Positions 27,208 to 34,887 of a DNA stretch of 63,363 bases are shown here, one piece after another (within the stretch, counting starts at the first letter, position 1; every line of letters starts with the position of its first letter). The notes under the pieces are model-generated. The model did no database searches and was not told the origin of the DNA. It saw only the letters and a list, made by a program, of their open reading frames with translations. The DNA is from Actinomycetes bacterium. GTDB taxonomy: Bacteria; Actinomycetota; Acidimicrobiia; Acidimicrobiales; Bog-793. A program made the translations under genes and the position numbers. Location: positions 1 to 63,363 of the forward strand of contig JAKCCH010000004.1 in NCBI GenBank assembly GCA_021838945.1, given 5' to 3'.

Positions 27208-27750
27208 GTGGGCGGCCTCGACCCCGCCAAGTTGCTCGTCATCCTCGTGTTGGCCCTCGTGATCCTCGGCCCTGAACGCCTGCCGAAGGCCGCGCGGCAG
27301 ATCGGGGCGTTCTGGCGCGACTTCAACCTGTTCCGCGAGCGCCTCGAGCAGGAGGTCCGCAGCGCCTTGCCCGACGTGGATCTCCCGCCCATCCCGAGGA
27401 TGCCGGCACGTGGGATCACGGGCTATCTCACCGGCATGATGCAGGAGGCGGACCGAGGCTCCGAGGCCGGGGGAGCGGTCGAGGGTGATGTCGAAGAAGG
27501 AGGGGGTGCCGGCGAGAACCCGCCGGCCCGCTCCGAGTGGCAGCGGTCCGGCAGATCGCCGACGACCCCGCCTCCCAACGAGGGCCCGATCGTCGTGCCG
27601 AACGGCGTACCGGCCTCCTGGAGCGTGAGCGCGGCCGAGTCTCCGGGGTACGCAAGCGGGTCGTTCTTGTCGTCGGTCCCGGCCACGTCGCCGGAAGCGG
27701 TCCTCAGGGCAGAGGCGCGCCTCGACCTCGACGACCCGAGCTGGAATTAG
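27208..27750 (+). CDS. tatB: Twin-arginine translocase TatA/TatB-type subunit
   Basis: A 180-aa protein: one N-terminal membrane helix (about residues 6-21, LLVILVLALVILGPE) followed by an amphipathic helix (RLPKAARQIGAFWRDFNLFR) and a long acidic/Pro-rich tail. The hinge reads GPERLP, which is more TatB-like than the FGxxKLP of TatA. The tail of about 110 residues is longer than usual and low-complexity. GTG at 27208 is eight bases after a TAGACT box. It precedes tatC, consistent with export of folded proteins. Confidence 0.88.
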   Translation: MGGLDPAKLLVILVLALVILGPERLPKAARQIGAFWRDFNLFRERLEQEVRSALPDVDLPPIPRMPARGITGYLTGMMQEADRGSEAGGAVEGDVEEGGGAGENPPARSEWQRSGRSPTTPPPNEGPIVVPNGVPASWSVSAAESPGYASGSFLSSVPATSPEAVLRAEARLDLDDPSWN

Positions 27751-27772
27751 TGCCGGCACCAAGGAGTCGTTG

Positions 27773-28543
27773 ATGGCCCGGACGATGCAGCGACGCCAGG
27801 CCGCGCGCCCGTCACCCGACGCGATGACCCTCCTCGAGCATCTCGGGGAGCTGCGGCGGCGCCTCATCATCTCGCTCGTCACCTTCGTGGTCGGTGGCAT
27901 CGCCGTGTACGTCGTCTACAACCCGTTGCTCGACCTGCTCACCACGCCGTACTGCAACGCCCTGCACTCGCTCCACCGGCACATGCACGGCTGTCCGGCC
28001 CTCTTCATCACCGCCCCGCTCGAGGGGTTCACGACGCGCCTCAACGTGTGCGCGTACGGCGGCCTCGTGGTCGCGCTGCCGGTCATCCTGTACGAGCTGT
28101 GGAGATTCGTCACGCCCGGGCTGAAGACGAACGAGCGAAGGTACGCCCTTCCCTTCGTGATCTCGAGCGTGCTCCTGTTCGCCGCAGGAGCCGTCGTGGC
28201 CTTCCTCATCTACCCGAGAGCCCTGCAGTTCCTCATCTCGTCCTCCGGTCCACACGTGACGTCGATCTTCTCGCCCGCGACCTACATCTCGCTCCTCATG
28301 GCGCTTGTGCTGATCTTCGGGATCGCGTTCGAGTTCCCGGCCGTCCTCGTCGGCCTCGAGCTCGGTGGTGCCATCACGAGCAGGGGACTGCGGTCGTTCC
28401 GCCGTTGGGCGATCCTGCTCATCGTGATCTTCTCGGCCGTGATCACACCGAGCTCGGATCCCTTCTCCATGCTTGCGCTCGCCGTCCCGCTCCTCGCGTT
28501 CTACGAGGGAGCGATCGTGGTCGGCCGCGTCCTCGGCAAGTGA
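27773..28543 (+). CDS. tatC: Twin-arginine translocase subunit TatC
   Basis: A 256-aa membrane protein with six predicted helices that recognises twin-arginine signal peptides. The cytoplasmic N-terminus contains TLLEHLGELRRRL, the conserved TatC motif in which the Glu contacts the signal peptide. The segment YELWRFVTPGL after the second helix is also characteristic. ATG at 27773 has AAGGAG seven bases upstream. The helY start overlaps its stop (GTGA), a mycobacteria-like tatA-tatC-helY order. Confidence 0.95.
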   Translation: MARTMQRRQAARPSPDAMTLLEHLGELRRRLIISLVTFVVGGIAVYVVYNPLLDLLTTPYCNALHSLHRHMHGCPALFITAPLEGFTTRLNVCAYGGLVVALPVILYELWRFVTPGLKTNERRYALPFVISSVLLFAAGAVVAFLIYPRALQFLISSSGPHVTSIFSPATYISLLMALVLIFGIAFEFPAVLVGLELGGAITSRGLRSFRRWAILLIVIFSAVITPSSDPFSMLALAVPLLAFYEGAIVVGRVLGK

Positions 28544-30702
28544 GCCGCCCGAACCCCCTCGACCTGCGCACCGCCTTCGAGCGCTCGTACCCATACCCGC
28601 TCGATCCGTTCCAGCTGGCGGCGATGGACCTGCTCGACTCGGGGCGCTCGGTGCTCGTCACGGCGCCGACGGGTGCCGGCAAGACCGTCGTGGCGGAGTA
28701 CGCCGTCCACCGGGCCTTCGCCGAAGGCGTCCGGGCCTTCTACACGACGCCGCTCAAGGCGCTCTCGAACCAGAAGTTCGGCGACCTGGTGCGCCGGTAC
28801 GGCGCTCGTCAGGTCGGCCTCCTCACCGGCGACAACTCGATCAACGGCGAGGCGCCCGTCGTCGTCATGACGACCGAAGTGCTGCGAAACATGATCCACG
28901 CCGAACGCACCTCGCTCTCCCGTCTCGGCTATGTGGTGCTCGACGAGGTGCACTACTTGGAGGACCCGTACCGCGGCGGCGTCTGGGAGGAGGTGATCCT
29001 CGGCGCGCCGCCGGAGGTGAGGCTCGTCTGCCTGTCGGCGACGGTCGCGAACGCCGGCGACCTTGCAGCCTGGATCGGCACGGTCCGCGGTGACACGGGC
29101 ATCGTGCGGGAGGAGCGCCGCCCGGTGGCGCTCCACGACTTGTTCGCGATCGGCGACCGGAGCTCCGAGCGCATCCACCTGCTGCCGGTCTTCCTCGACG
29201 GCAAGCCGAACCCGCGCGCGATCGAGCTCGACGAGCTCATGGCGCGCCACGGGCCCCACGTGCGCCGGCCCCGATCGCGCGTGCTCCACACCACGCACGG
29301 CCGCGCTCGCTCGTACCGGCCGAGGAGAACAGAGGTGGTCGAGCGCCTCGACGAGGTCGACCTTCTCCCGGCGATCTACTTCATCTTCTCTCGCGCAGGC
29401 TGTGACGAGGCCGTGCGGTATTGCCTCGAGGAGGGCTTGAAGCTCACGACGTCAGCCGAGCGGGCGCGCATCCGCGAGATCGTCGAGGAGCACGTCGATG
29501 CGCTCTCCGACGACGACTTGAGCGTCCTTGACTACGGCCGGTTCGCGACGGCCCTCGAGTCAGGGCTCGCCCCGCACCACGCCGGCATGGTGCCGCCGTT
29601 CCGGGAGGCGGTGGAGCAGTGCTTCTCCGAGGCTCTCGTCAAGGCCGTGTTCGCGACCGAGACCCTCGCTCTCGGTATCAACATGCCTGCGCGGTCGGTC
29701 GTCATCGAGGAGCTCTCGAAGTTCTCCGGTGCCGGGCACCAGGAGCTGACTCCTGGCGAGTACACGCAGCTCACCGGAAGGGCCGGCCGGCGCGGCATCG
29801 ACGAGGTCGGCTACGCCGTCGTGCTCGCCTCGCCGTTTCACACCTTCGACGACGTGGCGCGCCTCGCGGGCGCTCCGGGGAGAGCGCTCACCTCGTCGTT
29901 CCGCCCGACGTACAACCTGGCCATCAGCTTGGTCCGGCGTTTCGAGCGTGCCGAGGCGTATCGCATCGTGACCTCGTCGTTCGCGCAGTGGCTCTCCGAG
30001 GAGGATCTCGGGGGCCAGCTGACGAGCGTGCTCGGGATGCTGGCGGACCGGGGGTACGTCCGCGGCTGGTCTGTGACGGCCGACGGCGAGATGCTGGCGG
30101 GGATCTACCACGAGGCCGATCTCCTCGTGGCCGAGAGCCTGCGGCGCGGGCTGCTCGACGGGCTGGAGCCGGCGGCGATGGCGGCGGTCGTGTCCGCCTT
30201 CTGCTTCGAGTCGCGGCGCGAGCGCGAGGGGAGCCCGGACGTCCCGCCCGGGACCGTCTCGGAGCGCCTGCTCGCCATCGGCGAAGTCGCCGAGCAGCTC
30301 GGGGAGGACGAGCGGTCGAGATCCCTGCCGCTCACGCGCGGGATCGATCCCGGCTTTGCACTGATCACCCGCGACTGGGCACGGGGAAGAGAGCTGCGAC
30401 GGGTGCTCGCCCCCGCCAGCCCGGGGCGTAAGCCCGGCCCGCGCCGCGCCGTCCGGGCCGTCATGACCGGAGGCGACTTCGTGCGCAACATGAAACAGGT
30501 CATCGACCTCCTGCGCCAGGTGGCCTCGGTCGCCCCCTCCCCGCAGACGCGTCAGGCGGCGGAAGGAGCGGCGCGGCGCCTTCTTCGCGGAGTCGTGGCG
30601 GCGTCCTCCCAGGTGACCGTGGAGGGCCCCGACACCGCCTCGGGCTCCGCCACCGAGGCGCCCGCCACGGGTATCCACGCTCGCGGCGCGAGCGCCTCGT
30701 AA
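28540..30702 (+). CDS. helY: HelY/Mtr4-like DEAD/DEAH-box RNA helicase
   Basis: A 720-aa Ski2-like superfamily 2 helicase. Motif I is APTGAGKT, motif II is the DEVH box (LDEVHYLED), motif III is LSATVAN, and TGRAGRRGID is motif VI. The C-terminal part has the winged-helix and helical-bundle residues of the Ski2 group, but the protein is shorter than mycobacterial HelY (~900 aa). It probably unwinds structured RNA for decay. GTG at 28540 overlaps the tatC stop by four bases; the longer open frame upstream is out of context. Confidence 0.9.
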   Translation: MSRPNPLDLRTAFERSYPYPLDPFQLAAMDLLDSGRSVLVTAPTGAGKTVVAEYAVHRAFAEGVRAFYTTPLKALSNQKFGDLVRRYGARQVGLLTGDNSINGEAPVVVMTTEVLRNMIHAERTSLSRLGYVVLDEVHYLEDPYRGGVWEEVILGAPPEVRLVCLSATVANAGDLAAWIGTVRGDTGIVREERRPVALHDLFAIGDRSSERIHLLPVFLDGKPNPRAIELDELMARHGPHVRRPRSRVLHTTHGRARSYRPRRTEVVERLDEVDLLPAIYFIFSRAGCDEAVRYCLEEGLKLTTSAERARIREIVEEHVDALSDDDLSVLDYGRFATALESGLAPHHAGMVPPFREAVEQCFSEALVKAVFATETLALGINMPARSVVIEELSKFSGAGHQELTPGEYTQLTGRAGRRGIDEVGYAVVLASPFHTFDDVARLAGAPGRALTSSFRPTYNLAISLVRRFERAEAYRIVTSSFAQWLSEEDLGGQLTSVLGMLADRGYVRGWSVTADGEMLAGIYHEADLLVAESLRRGLLDGLEPAAMAAVVSAFCFESRREREGSPDVPPGTVSERLLAIGEVAEQLGEDERSRSLPLTRGIDPGFALITRDWARGRELRRVLAPASPGRKPGPRRAVRAVMTGGDFVRNMKQVIDLLRQVASVAPSPQTRQAAEGAARRLLRGVVAASSQVTVEGPDTASGSATEAPATGIHARGASAS

Positions 30703-30714
30703 TCTCAGCGGGGC

Positions 30715-32382
30715 ATGTCGCTGACAGGGCCCGAGACCTTCACCGCCGACGAGCGGGCACTGCTCTCGCGGTACTTCACGAACCTCGACGGGCCGGTGTT
30801 CGCCCTCGTCAACCTGCCCGAAGTCGTGAAGGGGGCGCTCTTCGCCCGGTACTCCCGCTCGCCGAAGAGCCTGCGGCGCCTGTTCCTCGACGAATTCGTG
30901 GACGACCTCGACGTCACCGGTGACACGAGCCTCGACGCCACAGTCGGCCTGCGCCGAGCGGAGGACCTCTACGAGCGCGTGTTCAGCGAGTACGGGGACG
31001 ACTCCGTCGCCCAGCTCGGCGGCGTCCACCTCGCTTGCGAGCAGTCGTCCAACCTCCTCACGAAGATCCTCGAGCGGGGCAGGTTGATGTCGTACCTCGA
31101 GCAGTCGACCCGGTACATCCCCTATGACACGCGCCTTCCGAGCGGGCACTACCGCTACATCCGCGATCCCGCCATCCTCGATTCGCCCCTCGGCGCCCGT
31201 TACGTCGGCGAGATGGACCGCATGTTCGACACCTATGGCGAGCTCCTGCCGGTGCTGCAGGAGCACGTCGCGAAGCGCTCACCGAAGGCGAACGGAGTCT
31301 CTGCGTTCGCGCACCGTGCGGCCGTGCGTGCCGCCAGCCTCGACGCCCTGCGCGGGCTGCTGCCGGCAGGATGCCTGTCGAACGTCGGCATATACGGCAC
31401 GGGCCAGGGCTACGAGCAGCTCCTGCTCCGGATGCGGGCGCATCCGCTCCCCGAGGCCCGGCGATACGCCGAGCTGATGATCGTGGAGCTCCGCAAGGTC
31501 ATCCCTAGCTTCCTCACCCGACTCGACCGGGAGGAACGTGGGGGCGTCTGGGTCGACTACTTCCGGCGGACCGAGGAGGCGACCGCCCGCGTCGTCGGGT
31601 CCCTCTTTCCACGCCAGGTACCGCAGCCGGGAGCGTCGGTGACCCTCACCTCCTTCGACCCGGACGGCGAGGACCGTGTTCTCGCCGCCATCTGCTACGA
31701 GCACGCCAACCTGCCCGAGTCGGAGCTGCTCACCCGCGTCCGTGAGCTGCCCGCCACCGAGCGCCAGCGCCTGTTCACGTCCTACGTCGGCGAGCGCGTC
31801 AACCGCCGCCATCGCCCCGGGCGCGCCTTCGAGGCGACCACCTACCGCTTCGACGTCGTATGCGACTACGGAGCATTCCGTGACCTGCAGCGGCACCGCC
31901 TCCTCACGATCGAGTGGCAGCCGCTCGGCACCGACCTCGGATACGAGGTGCCCGAGCTTGTCGAGGAGGCCGGGCTCTCGGACCGCTACGTGGACCAGCT
32001 CGAGCGATCGAGGTCGCTCCACGACGCGCTCGCTAAGTACTTCCCCGACCAGTGCGGGTACGCCGTCGCGTTGGCCTACAACATCCGTTTCTCGATGGAG
32101 ATGAACGCGCGCGAGGCGATGCACCTCATCGAGCTCCGCTCGACGCCTCAAGGGCACCCGGCGTACCGCAAGGTCGCGACAGAGATGCACCGTCTCATCG
32201 CCGAGGAGGCCCACCACGTGGGAATCGCCGGCGCGATGTCCTTCGTCGAGCGGGCAGAGGCTGACCTCGGCCGCCTCGATGCGGAGCAGCGCGCGGAGGC
32301 AAAGGCGGCGGCACGGCAGGTGTCGGGGGCCGCAGAGGGCCGCCGGCTACGGGCGGTCCGACCGCACGGGCCGACTGCATGA
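30715..32382 (+). CDS. Tandem ThyX-like flavin-dependent thymidylate synthase homolog
   Basis: A 555-aa protein that looks like two ThyX-fold domains in tandem (about residues 10-260 and 300-530); normal ThyX is ~220-250 aa and tetrameric. The first half carries RGRLMSYLEQSTRY, matching the ThyX signature RHRxxSxxxxSxRY except for His. The second half carries LQRHRLLTIEWQPLG, keeping RHR but losing the S-x-R-Y part. The active-site signature is therefore divided between halves. Enzymatic thymidylate synthesis is uncertain; it may be a degenerate paralog. ATG at 30715 is nine bases after TAATCT, which overlaps the helY stop. Confidence 0.75.
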   Translation: MSLTGPETFTADERALLSRYFTNLDGPVFALVNLPEVVKGALFARYSRSPKSLRRLFLDEFVDDLDVTGDTSLDATVGLRRAEDLYERVFSEYGDDSVAQLGGVHLACEQSSNLLTKILERGRLMSYLEQSTRYIPYDTRLPSGHYRYIRDPAILDSPLGARYVGEMDRMFDTYGELLPVLQEHVAKRSPKANGVSAFAHRAAVRAASLDALRGLLPAGCLSNVGIYGTGQGYEQLLLRMRAHPLPEARRYAELMIVELRKVIPSFLTRLDREERGGVWVDYFRRTEEATARVVGSLFPRQVPQPGASVTLTSFDPDGEDRVLAAICYEHANLPESELLTRVRELPATERQRLFTSYVGERVNRRHRPGRAFEATTYRFDVVCDYGAFRDLQRHRLLTIEWQPLGTDLGYEVPELVEEAGLSDRYVDQLERSRSLHDALAKYFPDQCGYAVALAYNIRFSMEMNAREAMHLIELRSTPQGHPAYRKVATEMHRLIAEEAHHVGIAGAMSFVERAEADLGRLDAEQRAEAKAAARQVSGAAEGRRLRAVRPHGPTA

Positions 32383-32416
32383 CGACTCTGTGACGGCGCT
32401 TGACAACGACCGGAAT

Positions 32417-32432
32417 CGGCGCGCGCGCGCCG
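32417..32432. repeat. 16-bp perfect GC palindrome after the ThyX-like gene
   Basis: CGGCGCGCGCGCGCCG is fully self-complementary and lies 35 bp after the ThyX-like stop codon. It could fold into a very stable stem at the 3' end of that transcript. There is no T-run after it. Confidence 0.5.
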
Positions 32433-32487
32433 GGCCGGACGTCCCGAAGAGGAGCAGGCATCGTGAGCAGGGCCATTCCCGGGCCGC

Positions 32488-32516
32488 TTGACGAGTTCGC
32501 AGGCGCTCGTCATAAC
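32488..32516 (+). promoter_or_regulatory. Candidate sigma70 promoter ahead of the structured intergenic region
   Basis: TTGACG (32488-32493) and CATAAC (32511-32516) are separated by 17 bp. Transcription would begin near 32522, within a perfect 7-bp hairpin (TAGAGGG-TTC-CCCTCTA, 32517-32533). It is more than 320 bp upstream of the next start codon, so it implies either a long leader or a separate RNA. Confidence 0.5.
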
Positions 32517-32843
32517 TAGAGGGTTCCCCTCTATCCGAGGGTGCCTCCGGAGGGTTCCGGACAAGGTGCCATGGTCGTCCGGGGGGAGTTGCGAGCGGTG
32601 GGACCCAGGGGGTCGAGTAGAGAACGCCCGAGTCGTCGGGAGACCGGCGGCATCGCCCGGGCAGGCGACAGGGTGGCCCCAAAGGCGCCCCTGGGTCTCC
32701 CCACCTTTCGAGCCCGCCCGTCACGTGTGACGGGACCCCGAACATCGTTCGTCGGGAACACGCGGGCTGACGCCGGTGTTGCCGTATAGTCATCGCGCTC
32801 CAGTCCGAGCGGCGAGAGCGTCAGGAGCGACCAAGGGAGCCCA
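32517..32843 (+). ncRNA. Candidate structured leader or small RNA (gene-free stretch)
   Basis: The 461 bases between the ThyX-like stop and the DUF4193 start have no convincing protein gene. They hold several perfect or near-perfect hairpins: 32517-32533 (7-bp stem), the CCTCCGGAGG region near 32545, CAGGG/CCCTG around 32669-32693, CCCGTCAC-GT-GTGACGGG at 32717-32734, and CGAAC-ATC-GTTCG at 32739-32751. A TATAGT at 32785-32790 may be a second -10 box. I looked for RNase P RNA, tmRNA and SRP RNA signatures and did not find them. Whether it is a 5' leader of the next gene or an independent RNA is open. Confidence 0.4.
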
Positions 32844-33356
32844 ATGCCAAAGGACATCGAAGAGGACGTCGCCGGGGACGACCTCGACGAAGACGCTCTC
32901 CAGGGCGAAAGCGACATCGAGGACCTCTCCGAGGACGAGGACCTGCTCGACGAGGACGAGCTCGAGGATGACGACGAGATCGGCGAGGACGACGACGACG
33001 ACGAGCTCGCCGACGACGGGCTGAGCGAGGAGGAGGACTCCGAGGAGGGCGCCGTCCGCACCGCGACGCACACGACCGAGGGCGACGAATCGGGCAGCGA
33101 GGACGAGGACGAGGACGAGCTCGACGACGATGACGTGGAGGCGAGCCTCGACGTCATCTTGAAGGAACGCCTCGTGGTCGAGGACGAGGAGCAGGATGAC
33201 GAGGACGAGCCGGCCGATGCCGAGGACCGGGGCGACGGAAGCACGCGCGTCCTGCCGAAGCAGCCCGGCGAGTTCGTCTGCAGGTCCTGCTTCCTCGTGA
33301 AGAGCGAGACGCAGCTCGCCGATCCGAAGCGCATGCTCTGCAGGGACTGCGTCTGA
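32844..33356 (+). CDS. DUF4193-type acidic zinc-ribbon protein with expanded Asp/Glu tract
   Basis: A 170-aa protein. Residues 1-130 are dominated by Asp, Glu and Ser. The C-terminal 35 residues (GEFVCRSCFLVKSETQLADP, ending in LCRDCV) form a CxxC...CxxC zinc ribbon typical of the actinobacterial DUF4193 family. Family members are usually about 100 aa, so the acidic part is extended here. The fold resembles a nucleic-acid or RNA-polymerase-associated zinc finger, but no role is established. ATG at 32844 is preceded by AGGGAG. The upstream region is unusually long and structured. Confidence 0.85.
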   Translation: MPKDIEEDVAGDDLDEDALQGESDIEDLSEDEDLLDEDELEDDDEIGEDDDDDELADDGLSEEEDSEEGAVRTATHTTEGDESGSEDEDEDELDDDDVEASLDVILKERLVVEDEEQDDEDEPADAEDRGDGSTRVLPKQPGEFVCRSCFLVKSETQLADPKRMLCRDCV

Positions 33357-33387
33357 TCCGGCGGCGGCGCAGGTAGGGTCGAGCGGC

Positions 33388-33930
33388 GTGGCTGACGAAC
33401 GACCTGTCCACGAACGACTTCTCGACCTCGCCCTCTACGTCCCGGTCGGCATCGCGACCGCGGTCGTCGAGGAGCTGCCGAGCTTCGCGGAGAAGGGTCG
33501 CCAGCGGCTGAAGGGCCAGCTCGAGATCGCCCGCGCGATCGGCAAGTTCACAGTTGCCGAGGCGCAGCGGCGCGTCGGCAAGGCGACCGGAGCCACAGCG
33601 CGACCGCACGCCGTCGGCGACGAGCTGCGCGAGACGCCCGAGCGAGCAGTGCAACCGGGCGCACGAGGGGTCCCGAGGGAGGAAGAGGACGAAAGCACCT
33701 CTCGCCCCGGAGCCGAGGCCATCACGGGTGAGACCGCACCCGATGTCGCTTCGTTGCCCATCCCCGGCTACGACACGCTGGCGGCCTCACAGGTGGTCCA
33801 GCGCCTTGCCTCTCTCCGCCCGGACGAGCTCGACGCAGTGCGCCGTTACGAGGAGTCGACTCGTGGGCGCAGGACCATCCTCCACCGGATCGCCCAGCTC
33901 AGCTCCTCGGACGGGCGCGCGACGGCCTGA
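33388..33930 (+). CDS. Hypothetical protein with conserved C-terminal helical motif
   Basis: A 180-aa protein of unknown function. Residues 8-65 form a helix-rich segment with a short hydrophobic stretch (LLDLALYVPVGIATAVV) that recalls actinobacterial lipid-droplet-associated-like proteins. The middle (about 70-125) is charged and probably disordered. The C-terminus (IPGYDTLAASQVVQRLASL, then a helix rich in Arg/Glu) looks like a conserved interaction motif. GTG at 33388 is eight bases after TAGGGT, arguing for a leaderless transcript of its own. Confidence 0.65.
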   Translation: MADERPVHERLLDLALYVPVGIATAVVEELPSFAEKGRQRLKGQLEIARAIGKFTVAEAQRRVGKATGATARPHAVGDELRETPERAVQPGARGVPREEEDESTSRPGAEAITGETAPDVASLPIPGYDTLAASQVVQRLASLRPDELDAVRRYEESTRGRRTILHRIAQLSSSDGRATA

Positions 33931-33937
33931 GGGCGGC

Positions 33938-34459
33938 TTGGACGTCTCGGCACGGCGAGCGGGGGACTCGGACGCCGCGCCGCTTGCCGTGCTTCGACGC
34001 ACGGCGCACGAGGCGGTTCTCTCCGAGCGATCCGGACCGTTGCACCTCCGGGTCGAACACCTGGCGTCACCGGTCGTCGGCTCCGGGGAGCACGATGCCG
34101 GGGAGCACGATGCCGGGGAGCGCGAACAGCGGCGGCCCGGGTCGGTGGAGCCTGGACCGCTCGTGGCCGTCGCCGAGATCGACGGCGTCGTCGTCGGGTT
34201 CCTCGAAGCGGAGCTTCTCGCGATCCACGGCGAGCGCCCGCTCTGCCGGGTCTCTGCCCTCTACGTAGAGCCGGCAGCGCGCGAAGTCGGTGCCGGCGAG
34301 GCACTCATGGACCTCGTGTCGAGCTGGGCGTCGGGTCGAGGAGCAGTCGGCATCGACGTGCTCGCACTCCCAGGTGCGCGTGAGGTGAAGAACTTCCTCG
34401 AGTCCGCCGGTTACGTCGCCCGGCTCATCGTGATGCACCGGCCGCTGGAAGGAGCGTGA
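33938..34459 (+). CDS. GNAT-family N-acetyltransferase
   Basis: A ~173-aa acetyl-CoA-dependent transferase. The core reads LVAVAEIDGVVVGFLEAEL then CRVSALYVEPAAREVGAGEALM, in which the V-A-R-x-x-G-x-G/A acetyl-CoA loop is recognisable, followed by NFLESAGYVARLIVMHR. Substrate unknown. The start is not certain: TTG at 33938 or GTG near 33989 are possible. It contains a 15-bp in-frame tandem repeat (34085-34121, encoding EHDAG twice) in a surface loop and overlaps the NUDIX start by GTGA. Confidence 0.8.
   Translation: MDVSARRAGDSDAAPLAVLRRTAHEAVLSERSGPLHLRVEHLASPVVGSGEHDAGEHDAGEREQRRPGSVEPGPLVAVAEIDGVVVGFLEAELLAIHGERPLCRVSALYVEPAAREVGAGEALMDLVSSWASGRGAVGIDVLALPGAREVKNFLESAGYVARLIVMHRPLEGA
34085..34121 (+). 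repeat. 15-bp in-frame tandem repeat within the GNAT gene
   Basis: GGGGAGCACGATGCC occurs twice in tandem (34085-34099, 34100-34114) with a partial third copy to 34121. It encodes Gly-Glu-His-Asp-Ala repeats. The copies are identical at DNA level, suggesting recent expansion. Confidence 0.9.
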
Positions 34460-34887
34460 AGCCTCTCCAGCCCGTGCTTGCCGTCGGTGCTGTCGTGCTG
34501 CACGAGGGTCGGCTCCTCCTCGTTCGGCGCATGCAGCCTCCGGCGGTCGGCGCCTGGAGCGTCCCGGGCGGGCGTGTCGAGCCGGGGGAGACGCTCACAG
34601 CTGCCGTGGCCCGCGAGGTGCTCGAGGAGACCGGGCTACTGGTCGCAGTGGACGAGCTCGTGGGCTGGGTGGAGCGGACGGGTGACGCGTACCACTTCGT
34701 GATCCTCGACTTCTTCGCCCACGTCCTCGGCGACGACCTCGAACCGGTTGCAGGCGACGATGCCGGCGAAGCTCGTTGGGTCGAGGCAGCGGACCTCGAC
34801 GAGCTACCCCTCGTCGCCGGTCTGGCGGACTTCCTCCGTGACCACGGGGTCCACCTCGGGACTGGGGGCGGGAGCGGGAAGGATTGA
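34456..34887 (+). CDS. NUDIX hydrolase
   Basis: A 143-aa pyrophosphohydrolase. The Nudix box GX5EX7REUXEEXGU is complete (GGRVEPGETLTAAVAREVLE then ETGLL, about residues 37-61). The N-terminal QPVLAVGAVVLHEGRLLLVRR is the usual first strand pair. The protein probably hydrolyses a nucleoside diphosphate derivative or ADP-ribose-like substrate. The GTG start overlaps the GNAT stop. Its last 84 bp overlap the convergent gene ending at 34804. Confidence 0.9.
   Translation: MKPLQPVLAVGAVVLHEGRLLLVRRMQPPAVGAWSVPGGRVEPGETLTAAVAREVLEETGLLVAVDELVGWVERTGDAYHFVILDFFAHVLGDDLEPVAGDDAGEARWVEAADLDELPLVAGLADFLRDHGVHLGTGGGSGKD

Noticed and set aside
32517..32843. RNase P RNA, tmRNA or SRP RNA
   Set aside because: The diagnostic conserved stretches of these RNAs are not present on either strand, despite strong hairpins.
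32531..33334. Ser-rich 267-aa open frame on the minus strand
   Set aside because: It is the mirror of the Asp/Glu-rich DUF4193 gene, whose zinc motif is real; poly-Ser is an artefact of reading GAC/GAG repeats in reverse.
33554..33937. GNAT protein start within the preceding gene
   Set aside because: The extension overlaps the 33388 gene in another frame and has biased composition; starts at or after 33938 give normal length.
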